From positions 1 to 64,000 of the forward strand of contig DAOOIV010000013.1 of NCBI GenBank assembly GCA_035384605.1: a stretch of DNA of 64,000 bases, written 5' to 3'. The position numbers and the translations under genes were made by a program. Origin of the DNA: Phycisphaerae bacterium (GTDB lineage Bacteria > Planctomycetota > Phycisphaerae > UBA1845 > PWPN01). A model generated the notes under the pieces. That model did not search any database and was not told where the DNA came from. It saw only the letters and a list, made by a program, of their open reading frames with translations. Of the stretch, positions 57,017 through 64,000 are shown in pieces (within the stretch, counting starts at the first letter, position 1; every line of letters begins with the position of its first letter).

Positions 57017-57910
57017 TCAAGCGACGCTGCCGGTCTTGACGAGCACCACGCCCGCATATCCCACGGCATCGGCCGACTCGCCCAACCGGTCGCGGGCGAC
57101 CTCATTGCTGGTAGTATGCCGCAGGACGTACGCTCGGTCGGCCCCCATGACTTTGCCGGCCTCCATGGCAGCGGCAACCGCTCCGCTGCCACAAGCGTTG
57201 TGATGCTCGATGGCCTCCGGCACGATCTGATCCGACTTCAGAGCTTCCACCAACTCAAGCAGCCGGCGGTCGTTGACTTCTTTGGCCCATCTCAAGGCCT
57301 CCGGTCCGCAACCCATGGGCGTAAACCGGTATCTCGGCCCGTAATGGGTCAGGTCGGTGGAGCCCACGAAGACAGCCTTGCGGCCGAGGGCCTTTGCCTG
57401 CTCTGCTACGGCCGCCCCCACCGCGGGGGCCGACGCCGACGGCGGCACAATGAGAGGCAGGATTCTGGCTGAGGGGGCAAGATGCTGAATAAAAGGGACC
57501 TGGACCTCGACGGCGTGTTCCAGATCGTGAGCCGCGGCGTCCTCGGCGAGCATCTCCGATCCCGCCAACACGGCATCGGCCAGTTCCTCGTCGACGTCGA
57601 TCCGGCCCAGCGGGGTCTCCCATGCGCCGGATGCGAAAACAGCCCCCGCAGCGCGTCCGCCATATCGGTGCATGGCTCCGAAGACCACAAAGGTCTCGAC
57701 CGTACCCTGGCGGGCCAGCAGGGCGATCACCTCGGCCGCGACCGCTCCGCTGAACACCCAGCCGGCATGCGGTACGATTCCGCCGACGGCCAAGCCGGTG
57801 AACTTTGCCGGCTCACCGACCTTCGCCAGCAGTGCAGCGATTTCCTGCTCACATTGCCTGCGAGAACCCGGATAGAATTGCCCCGCCACCGCGGGTTCGC
57901 GGATCGACAT
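57017..57910 (-). CDS. amrB: AmmeMemoRadiSam system protein B (Memo family)
   Basis: 297 residues of the MEMO1 family, related to non-haem Fe dioxygenases. Motifs: VPHAGWVFSGAV, EHAVEVQVPFIQ, VGSTDLTHYG and EHHNACGSGAV with metal-coordinating His. In many bacteria it occurs with AmmA and a radical-SAM protein (AmrS); neither partner is in this window. Function is not established. GGGAGG lies upstream of ATG 57910. Confidence 0.9.
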   Translation of the reverse strand: MSIREPAVAGQFYPGSRRQCEQEIAALLAKVGEPAKFTGLAVGGIVPHAGWVFSGAVAAEVIALLARQGTVETFVVFGAMHRYGGRAAGAVFASGAWETPLGRIDVDEELADAVLAGSEMLAEDAAAHDLEHAVEVQVPFIQHLAPSARILPLIVPPSASAPAVGAAVAEQAKALGRKAVFVGSTDLTHYGPRYRFTPMGCGPEALRWAKEVNDRRLLELVEALKSDQIVPEAIEHHNACGSGAVAAAMEAGKVMGADRAYVLRHTTSNEVARDRLGESADAVGYAGVVLVKTGSVA

Positions 57911-57954
57911 GAGCGACCACCTCCCGCCAGAGCAACCTCCGGATCGTTGGATGA

Positions 57955-58158
57955 TTATGAACCCGTTCCGAGATCCGTGCGCTCAGTCTGCGACGCCGTC
58001 GCGCCAAGCCTGCGCGGCGGCAGAGTGACCAGTCTGTCGGCGTACTGACGCTGGTGCTGGGCGATGCGCTGACAGAACACATGCAGGTCGTAGCCCGCCT
58101 CTCGCGCCAGTTTGTTCCCCGCCTCTCGGACCCCGCGTATAATCGGATCTTCCCACAT
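57955..58158 (-). CDS. small antitoxin-like protein downstream of PIN gene
   Basis: About 67 residues: MWEDPIIRGVREAGNKLARE, then AGYDLHVFCQRIAQHQRQYA and a tail PPRRLG. The DPI-V-E-V-x-x-R-E-K pattern is that of small proteins that follow PIN-domain genes and probably act as antitoxins. ATG 58158 has GGTGAG six bases upstream. The coding region lies almost wholly inside the extended frame of the PIN gene. Confidence 0.75.
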   Translation of the reverse strand: MWEDPIIRGVREAGNKLAREAGYDLHVFCQRIAQHQRQYADRLVTLPPRRLGATASQTERTDLGTGS

Positions 58159-58633
58159 CGAACTCACCCCCAAGTTCCTCGGGCGTACATATCACCGGAG
58201 ATTCTATGCCCTGCTCGGTGTTCAACTCCAGCAGCCGCCGCTTGCTCCAGCCTTGGGCAATATGGCGGCAGTTCCAGGTAACCAGGTAATTCATCCCGTT
58301 CAAGGAGGCGATGGCCATGTGCAGTGCGTCCCGGATGGCCTTGGATGGGAGGGGCATTTCGCGCATATACAGCCCGGCAAGGCGCTCGGCCCCCTCGGTG
58401 ACGGCAAGAATGGGGAAGCTCGATACCAGTGTTAAGCGATCCTGGGCGGCCTCGGCATCTCCTTGTTCGATCTCCTGGATCACGATATCCGAAATGAAGA
58501 CGTCGTATCGCCCCAGTTTGCTATCCCACCACTCGCGCGTGATCTGTTGGTGAGCGGCCACCAACAGGTCGCGCGAAGGTCGCGACGCTCGATAACTGAC
58601 AACCGAGGTCTCCATGTAGCGATTGTCGGACAT
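57983..58633 (-). CDS. PIN-domain toxin with unusually long overlapping C-terminus
   Basis: 216 residues. The PIN domain (about 1-155) reads YMETSVVSYRASRPSRDLLV, YDVFISDIVIQEIEQGD and LVTWNCRHIAQG, with acidic residues typical of VapC-like RNases. The normal family end is near CTPEELGGEF. Here the frame runs on for some 60 residues through the start and most of the downstream gene in another frame, as if a stop were lost. The extension has no fold-like composition (GGEQTGARGGLRPACVLSAH). The start ATG 58633 lacks a good ribosome-binding site. Confidence 0.75.
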   Translation of the reverse strand: MSDNRYMETSVVSYRASRPSRDLLVAAHQQITREWWDSKLGRYDVFISDIVIQEIEQGDAEAAQDRLTLVSSFPILAVTEGAERLAGLYMREMPLPSKAIRDALHMAIASLNGMNYLVTWNCRHIAQGWSKRRLLELNTEQGIESPVICTPEELGGEFDVGRSDYTRGPRGGEQTGARGGLRPACVLSAHRPAPASVRRQTGHSAAAQAWRDGVAD

Positions 58634-58797
58634 AGCTGTTCGATATCGGCCGGGTCATCGGCTCCCGGGCTCGATGCCCCTGGCACCCGTCCGATTCTAT
58701 GAATTATCCCTTTGTCTGATGGCGGATGCAACCGGACCGCCAATCGCGGTACAATCCGTGATAAGAGGCCCGGACGAGAACGTCGAGCTGGCGGAAG

Positions 58798-59754
58798 ATG
58801 TTCGTGAACACGGACGATATGGAAAACACGCGTCGCGAAATCCGTACCATCCGCCGGACAGCCATCATCTTGTCATCCTTCGCTGCAGTCGTTTTGAGCG
58901 GCCTTGCGATCCTCAGTTGCCTGGTACCGGTCAGCCTCGCCGTCCGGTCAACAAGGGCACCGTGGAACACCGCGATGATCCTCAGTGAGTACCGTGGGCG
59001 CCTCCGCCTCGATTGGCGCCCCGATACCACGTATGCATTTGGGGAGCCGACCCCGGGTCATTGGTGGGGCAATCTGTTTGTGCCCCCCGAAGAAAGCCAA
59101 AGTCAGTCACAGCGAGTCGGCTTGACGGTGCCTGCTTGGGTGCCGATCGCCTGTGCACTCGCGTACCCTGGCTACATGCTGACCCGGCTGCTCGTCAGGA
59201 GCCTCCGGCGTGGAGAGCCGAGCACATGCGTCACGAATGCTTGGAGGCGGGCAGAACAGCCTGAGCACCGGCTCGGCCGGCTTGGCTTGAGCATAGCGAC
59301 CATCGCTCTGCTTCTTGCCGTTCTGGTAGTCTCATTTAGTATCGCCAGTCAATGGCTCAGAGTCACAGTGATAGCATGGCGATTACAGGAAGGTAAGCTC
59401 AAAGGTGTGATCTTGAGCTCGGACAGAGGTTGGTGTTACGCCGAAGGCTTCAACGGTCCTCTCAGCGTCGTAGGATGGCACGCATTCACCCACAGGCCGC
59501 ATGGACAGTTCAGTCTGACCGTTGAGAGACCCCCTGGAGCACTGTACTGTGCAGGTGAAGCTCCCTCGTGGGTACTGATCACCGTCCTTGGAGTGGCCCC
59601 CACAATCGTTCTCTGCCACAAGGTCGGTCGGCATAGACGTCTTCGACAACGACGGGCGAGGGGGCGTTGCCTGTCCTGCGGCTACGACCTCACCGGCAAT
59701 GTCTCCGGCACCTGTCCCGAGTACGGGCGAGCGGTCGGGGACAGAAGCGATTAG
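58798..59754 (+). CDS. membrane protein with degenerate CGYDL zinc ribbon
   Basis: 318 residues with membrane helices near 22-45, 112-130, 170-195 and 262-280, and a basic C-terminal tail. The tail has the planctomycetal zinc-ribbon CLSCGYDLTGNVSGTCPEYG, but the fourth Cys of the usual CPECG is Tyr. The rest shows no recognised domain. The start is not firm: ATG 58798 has only weak GAG upstream and MENTRR at 58819 is an alternative. The gene precedes gyrA by about 270 bp, in a stretch with an AT-rich tract (59755-59815). Confidence 0.6.
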   Translation: MFVNTDDMENTRREIRTIRRTAIILSSFAAVVLSGLAILSCLVPVSLAVRSTRAPWNTAMILSEYRGRLRLDWRPDTTYAFGEPTPGHWWGNLFVPPEESQSQSQRVGLTVPAWVPIACALAYPGYMLTRLLVRSLRRGEPSTCVTNAWRRAEQPEHRLGRLGLSIATIALLLAVLVVSFSIASQWLRVTVIAWRLQEGKLKGVILSSDRGWCYAEGFNGPLSVVGWHAFTHRPHGQFSLTVERPPGALYCAGEAPSWVLITVLGVAPTIVLCHKVGRHRRLRQRRARGRCLSCGYDLTGNVSGTCPEYGRAVGDRSD

Positions 59755-60024
59755 CTGTTATGTATTAGCCTTTAGATACTTTAGTAAGTTTTTAGCCTGT
59801 ATATACTGGTGCCTGTCCGGAGTCGAATTCCGGGCTGCTTGATCGGCCGCGATGGGGATCCATTTGCGGTTTTGATTCGCGTTTTCTTTTCGGCGGTATC
59901 GGCTCGACATAACTGCCTGGCTCAATGAAACTTACAGGGAACCGGCAGACTGGCGTTTCGGGCTCAGATCGGCTATAAAACGGCGGTGAAAAGAGACGAC
60001 TGGATCGACCCCCAAGGAGACCTG

Positions 60025-62733
60025 ATGGCCGACGCTCCCAAGAACCCCCCGACTATCCTGCCAATCGTGGAGGAATTGCAGGATTCGTACCTGACCTACG
60101 CGATGAGTGTGATCATGTCCCGGGCCCTGCCGGACGCCCGCGACGGCCTGAAACCGTCGCAACGCCGCATCCTTGTGGCCATGAACGACCTGAACCTCGG
60201 GCCGCGGGCCCAGGCGCGCAAGTGCGCCAAGATCTGCGGCGACACCTCGGGCAACTATCACCCCCACGGCGAGAGCGTCATCTATCCGACGCTCGTGCGG
60301 CTGGCCCAGGACTGGAACATGCGCTACCCGCTGGTGCTCGGGCAGGGCAATTTCGGTTCGATCGACGGCGACCCGCCGGCGGCCATGCGTTATACCGAGG
60401 CCCGGATGGCGCAGGCCGCGGTCGAAATGCTCGCCGATCTCAAGTTGGAGACCGTCGACTTCGAGCCCAACTACGATGAGACGCGCGAAGAGCCTGTCGT
60501 TCTCCCGAGCAAGTTTCCAAACCTGCTGGTCAACGGCTCGACCGGCATCGCCGTGGGAATGGCCACCAACATCCCGCCGCATAACATCAACGAGATTGCC
60601 GACGCCATCGTCAAGGTGATCGACGAACCGAACGTGACGATCGACGAACTCATGGAAATCGTGCCGGGACCGGACTTTCCCACCGGAGGTATCATTTGCG
60701 GCCGTCAAGGGATCCGCGATGCATACCGGACCGGGCGCGGGACGATCACCCTGCGCGGACGCACACACATCGAGGAAAAAAAGGGCCGCACGCTTATCGT
60801 CATCGACGAAATTCCCTACCAGGTGCTTCGCACAACGATCAAGGAGCGCATCGTCGATTGCGTCAAGGGCAACATCATGCCCGAGGTGGCCGACGTGCGC
60901 GACGAGTCGGACCGCAAGCACGCCACGCGGTTGGTGGTCGAACTGAAGAAGGACGGTAATGCCGACCTGGTGCTTAACCAGCTTTACGAGTACACCGCTC
61001 TCCAGACCAACTACACGGTGATGAACATTGCCTTGGTCAACCGCCAACCGCGCACGTTGAACCTGCGACAGATGATCGACGTGTTCATCGATCATCGAAA
61101 AGAGGTCATTCGTCGGCGGACGGCGCATTTGTTGCGCAAGGCCCGTCAGCGGGCTCACATCGTCGAGGGGCTCCTCCTGGCCGTCGGCGACATCGACGCG
61201 ATCATCCAATTGATCAAGCAGTCGCCCGATCCCCCGACTGCCAGGGAGCGTCTCATGGCCCGGCCTTTGCGGCTCCCGGAGAACGCCACGCTGATCCGAC
61301 TGCTTCCCGAAGCCTTCGTGCGACGTACCACGCGGGAAGACCAGAACCTCAGCGGTACCCAGGCCGACGCCATTCTGTCCATGCAGCTCCAGCGTCTCAC
61401 CGGGCTTGAGATGGAGAAGCTGGCGGAGGAATATCGCAAACTCACCGAGGAAATCGAAGGCTATGAGGCCATTCTCCGGGACGAAGCACTCGTGCTCGAC
61501 ATCATCCGGGAAGACACCTACGAAATGAAGGAGAAATTCGGAGACAAGCGCAGGACCGAGATCAGCGGGCAGGAGGTCGGCGAGTTCCGAATGGAGGAAC
61601 TCATTCCCGACGAGCAGATGATCGTGACCATCACCCGCGACGGCTACATCAAGCGGGTACAGGTGGATGCTTACCGCAAGCAGGGTCGCGGCGGCAAGGG
61701 CGTCAAGGGGTCGGATATCAAAGAAGGGGATTATCTTGAACACCTCTTCTCGGCCAACACTCACGACTATCTGCTGTTCTTCACCAATCGTGGGCGGGTC
61801 TACTGGCTGAAGGTGTACGATATTCCGGCCATGCAGCGGACCAGCCGGGGGCGCTCGATCGCCAACCTGCTGCACATGCTGCCCGACGAAATCCACAAGG
61901 CCGTGCTGCCGGTCAGCAGGTTTGAAGAGAAGTTCGTCTTCTTTGCGACGGCCAAGGGCGTGGTCAAGAAAACGCCGCTCGCCGCATTCAGTCGACCGAG
62001 ACCGAGCGGGATCATCGCCATGAGCCTGGACCTCGACGACGAGTTGATCGGCGTCTCCCAAACCAGCGGCTCCGATGAGATTGTGCTCGGCACCCGCGAC
62101 GGCTGGGCCGTCCGGTTCGATGAGAATGACGTCCGCGCCATGGGGCGGTCCGCCAGAGGCGTGCGAGGCATTGATCTGCGCGGCGAAGACCGGGTGGTCG
62201 ATCTGGTGGTGACCAACGAAGGGGCATCGCTGCTGACCGTGTGCGAGAACGGCTTCGGCAAGCGGACGCAGGTCAGCGAGTACCGCAAGACCCGTCGCGG
62301 CGGCAAAGGGGTGATCAACATCAAGACCACCGAGCGCAACGGGAAGGTCGTCGCCCTCAAGAGCGTCACCGACAACGACGACCTGATGTTCATTTCCGCC
62401 AAAGGCATCGTGCTGCGCACGGAATCGACGTCCATGCGGGAGATCGGCCGTGCCACTCAGGGCGTACGGCTGATACGGCTGGAGGAGGGCGACAAGGTCG
62501 TGGCGGTAGCCCGGATCATCCCTGAAGACGAGGACCAAAGACCGGCAGACGCCGAAGCCGGCGCCGCTTCCTCTGAGACGGCGTTGATCGAGGCTGGCGA
62601 ACCGCCCAAAACTGACCAATCGACCGAGCCGGATGAGAATACAAACCCCTCTGGTGCCGATAGATATGATCGGGAACCGACCGACGGCGAGCCTGAAATG
62701 GATCAGCCGCAGGACGGCGAAGAAGCGGAGTGA
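60025..62733 (+). CDS. gyrA: DNA gyrase subunit A
   Basis: About 902 residues. It cuts and re-joins DNA to add negative supercoils together with GyrB. The catalytic Tyr is Y123 in AAMRYTEARM. The breakage-reunion domain covers about 1-500 and the C-terminal propeller about 510-830, with GyrA box-like KQGRGGKGV and further repeats (RRGGKGV). The acidic tail is about 70 residues long. In the quinolone-determining region HPHGESVIYPTL has Ser83 kept but Pro where E. coli has Asp87. AAGGAG lies six bases before ATG 60025. Confidence 0.95.
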   Translation: MADAPKNPPTILPIVEELQDSYLTYAMSVIMSRALPDARDGLKPSQRRILVAMNDLNLGPRAQARKCAKICGDTSGNYHPHGESVIYPTLVRLAQDWNMRYPLVLGQGNFGSIDGDPPAAMRYTEARMAQAAVEMLADLKLETVDFEPNYDETREEPVVLPSKFPNLLVNGSTGIAVGMATNIPPHNINEIADAIVKVIDEPNVTIDELMEIVPGPDFPTGGIICGRQGIRDAYRTGRGTITLRGRTHIEEKKGRTLIVIDEIPYQVLRTTIKERIVDCVKGNIMPEVADVRDESDRKHATRLVVELKKDGNADLVLNQLYEYTALQTNYTVMNIALVNRQPRTLNLRQMIDVFIDHRKEVIRRRTAHLLRKARQRAHIVEGLLLAVGDIDAIIQLIKQSPDPPTARERLMARPLRLPENATLIRLLPEAFVRRTTREDQNLSGTQADAILSMQLQRLTGLEMEKLAEEYRKLTEEIEGYEAILRDEALVLDIIREDTYEMKEKFGDKRRTEISGQEVGEFRMEELIPDEQMIVTITRDGYIKRVQVDAYRKQGRGGKGVKGSDIKEGDYLEHLFSANTHDYLLFFTNRGRVYWLKVYDIPAMQRTSRGRSIANLLHMLPDEIHKAVLPVSRFEEKFVFFATAKGVVKKTPLAAFSRPRPSGIIAMSLDLDDELIGVSQTSGSDEIVLGTRDGWAVRFDENDVRAMGRSARGVRGIDLRGEDRVVDLVVTNEGASLLTVCENGFGKRTQVSEYRKTRRGGKGVINIKTTERNGKVVALKSVTDNDDLMFISAKGIVLRTESTSMREIGRATQGVRLIRLEEGDKVVAVARIIPEDEDQRPADAEAGAASSETALIEAGEPPKTDQSTEPDENTNPSGADRYDREPTDGEPEMDQPQDGEEAE

Positions 62734-63056
62734 AGCCCTGACGGCTGGTGGTTTTTGGCTGCGCGGGGGGCCGGGGCGGCTGGCCCGCCCGAGCGCGGTC
62801 GGCTGCTTATGCGTAACCGGGGCCGCCCGTGAAGCCCGACAGCCAGGATCAAGGCAAGGGACGAACGCGGCAACCGACAGGCATCGGAGCGGTATAATTC
62901 GTCTGGAGACGACCCGAGAGCGAGCTGCCCCCGGGGCGTTATCCCAAAGGCGGATCGCCTTTTTGCGGGCCGCGACCCAAGCGCTCTGCGATCCAGAAAC
63001 ATGCGCGCAAGCCGCACAGATATCTGGCCGTAAGGTTCTAAAGGAGAGTTGACCCT
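62734..63056. other. intergenic region with a repeat copy
   Basis: 323 bp between gyrA and the TSP3 gene. The right third is repeat copy E; the rest shows nothing recognisable. AAAGGAGAG before 63057 is the ribosome-binding site. Confidence 0.5.
62939..63041 (-). repeat. dispersed structured repeat, copy E
   Basis: Inverse-orientation copy, almost identical to copy B over about 100 bp. Its terminal hairpin on this strand is AAAGGCG-GAT-CGCCTTT (62946-62962); pairing is kept while bases differ from copies B and C. It ends at TTTAG, 11 bp before the start-proximal ribosome-binding site of the gene at 63057. Confidence 0.9.
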
Positions 63057-63650
63057 ATGCTGACTTTTCGCGGCTTCCTCACCGGCCTGGCCGTCTTTGC
63101 TCTCCCGGCATTAGCGCTCACCTTCGCGCCTCCACGCGCCTTTGCTCAGACATCTCGACCGGAGACGCCCCTTGACCATGTCCAGTCCGGCTCCGTTGCC
63201 GAACGGGCTCCCGGGCTCTGGATTCGAGATGCCCTTGCCTACTACAGCCGACGGCATGCCGAGATGATTAATCCACCCGGCCCGGTCAACGCCGAGGTTC
63301 AGGGCCCATCCGCAATGCAGGAGGTTGCCCAGGCTTTTGCGGATGGCATCGTGCAGCTTATTCAGGATGTCTTCAAGGCCTGGGTTGCCGCCGCAGTACC
63401 TCCCGGCGGCTTCCCCGGCACTTGGACCGATTTGGACAACGATGGCATCCGCAACCGGTTGGACAATTGCATGACGGTGGCCAATCCCGGCCAGACGGAC
63501 ACCGACGGCGACGGGGCTGGCGACGCATGTGACTCCGATGATGATGATGACGGCATCGAGGATTCCATCGACAATTGTCCTGCAGTCTCCAATCCTGATC
63601 AGGCTGATGCCGACGGCGACGGCACCGGAGACGCATGCGAAGCGTCATGA
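63057..63650 (+). CDS. secreted thrombospondin type-3 repeat protein
   Basis: 197 residues: signal peptide (LTGLAVFALPALALTFAPPR, about 8-30), a helical middle (about 60-115), then calcium-binding thrombospondin type-3 repeats (DLDNDGIRNRLDNC, DTDGDGAGDACDSDDDDDGI, DADGDGTGDAC). It is likely a surface or matrix protein that needs Ca2+. The repeats end exactly at the C-terminus. GGAG lies before ATG 63057. The upstream repeat forms its leader. Confidence 0.8.
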   Translation: MLTFRGFLTGLAVFALPALALTFAPPRAFAQTSRPETPLDHVQSGSVAERAPGLWIRDALAYYSRRHAEMINPPGPVNAEVQGPSAMQEVAQAFADGIVQLIQDVFKAWVAAAVPPGGFPGTWTDLDNDGIRNRLDNCMTVANPGQTDTDGDGAGDACDSDDDDDGIEDSIDNCPAVSNPDQADADGDGTGDACEAS

Positions 63651-64000
63651 GAACGTCCTCTGATTCCTGCCCAGGGATTGAACAGCAGACAAGATACTGA
63701 TGCTCAGCACGCGCAAAGCGGCGGCTTTGGAGTCTAGCCGGCAGGCTCGTTCATCGGTGCGGCTTCGCACGGCGCAGGCGGTCGGTTGTTCCGTGACCGC
63801 CCTGCTGTGCGAAGAAGAGATTCCGGGCTTCCGCTCGGCTGACGGTGCCGGTAAATGGGCCTGATAGGGGTGCTGCCCGCAAGCACTCGTGACGCGCAGA
63901 AGTCGCGCCGGGACGCGCAACAAACACCCGTCAAATCGCCGAAAGTTCTTTCGGGCCGACGGCCGATGACTCATCCACGACCAGCAGGAGCCTGATCGGA
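63651..64000. other. end of window, no gene recognised
   Basis: 350 bp in which only short or shadow-like frames occur. A plus-strand frame about 63718-63865 ends in TALLCEEEIPGFRSADGAGKW, vaguely like an excisionase helix-turn-helix tail, but it lacks a start and completeness. No repeat or terminator was fixed. Confidence 0.4.

Noticed and set aside
59932..62619. 895-residue minus-strand frame over gyrA
   Set aside because: Antisense shadow of gyrA in GC-rich DNA; composition is repetitive in D/H/V and the plus-strand gene has all catalytic motifs.
63718..63865. Possible excisionase-like fragment (TALLCEEEIPGFRSADGAGKW)
   Set aside because: Only a short partial match, no start codon, no flanking domain; cannot be told from chance.

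Overview
The window looks like chromosomal DNA of a GC-rich bacterium of the Planctomycetota, probably a Phycisphaerae-like lineage known mostly from metagenomes. Three things point there: a zinc-ribbon tail of the planctomycetal CxxCGYDLTGN type, a PEP-CTERM protein beside secreted proteins with dockerin-like Asp-rich C-terminal cassettes, and many secreted glycan-active enzymes scattered among housekeeping genes in short transcription units. The assignment is an inference from gene content; no rRNA gene is present.

Layout. 1-3.0 kb: split proton-translocating transhydrogenase operon (pntAA-pntAB-pntB, minus strand). 3.5-16 kb: carbohydrate and surface functions (GH2 beta-mannosidase-like enzyme, a secreted TIM-barrel-like protein, a DUF4954 beta-helix protein, a GT-C-like membrane protein, a NagB homologue, and a TIM-barrel/neutral-ceramidase fusion). 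16-24 kb: large secreted proteins with dockerin-like tails, a PEP-CTERM protein with two starch-binding-like domains, a GH13 amylase, then pyrE. 24.7-33 kb: an IS4 remnant, a lipoprotein phosphoesterase, cysteine amidase/peptidase lipoproteins and a sialidase-like fusion. 33-44 kb: a MazF-type toxin-antitoxin pair on an AT-rich patch, ligA, a cupin, hldD, a diadenylate-cyclase-domain protein, a LarA-like racemase, a TPR protein and a GH28 enzyme. 44-48 kb: a decay zone with an ankyrin pseudogene, a frameshifted dockerin-like protein and a 5'-truncated DUF4143 gene. 48-64 kb: ffh, hsp20, an RCK/TrkA-N protein, pyrK, an ATPase plus putative nuclease pair, split YeeE/YedE sulfur transporter genes, a Memo-family protein, a PIN toxin module, gyrA and a thrombospondin-type-3 protein.

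The strongest unusual signals are: (i) a dispersed ~100-bp repeat in five copies, four of which end in a hairpin whose arms covary; (ii) a translationally coupled ATPase / predicted PD-(D/E)XK nuclease pair at 53.9-55.5 kb that resembles two-gene defence modules; (iii) a DAC-domain protein at 37.7 kb; (iv) a NagB homologue with Ile at the expected catalytic Asp and an intrinsic-terminator-like hairpin in its leader; (v) a fresh-looking 4-bp duplication that breaks a dockerin-like protein. All family assignments were made by eye from motifs; no database search was run.
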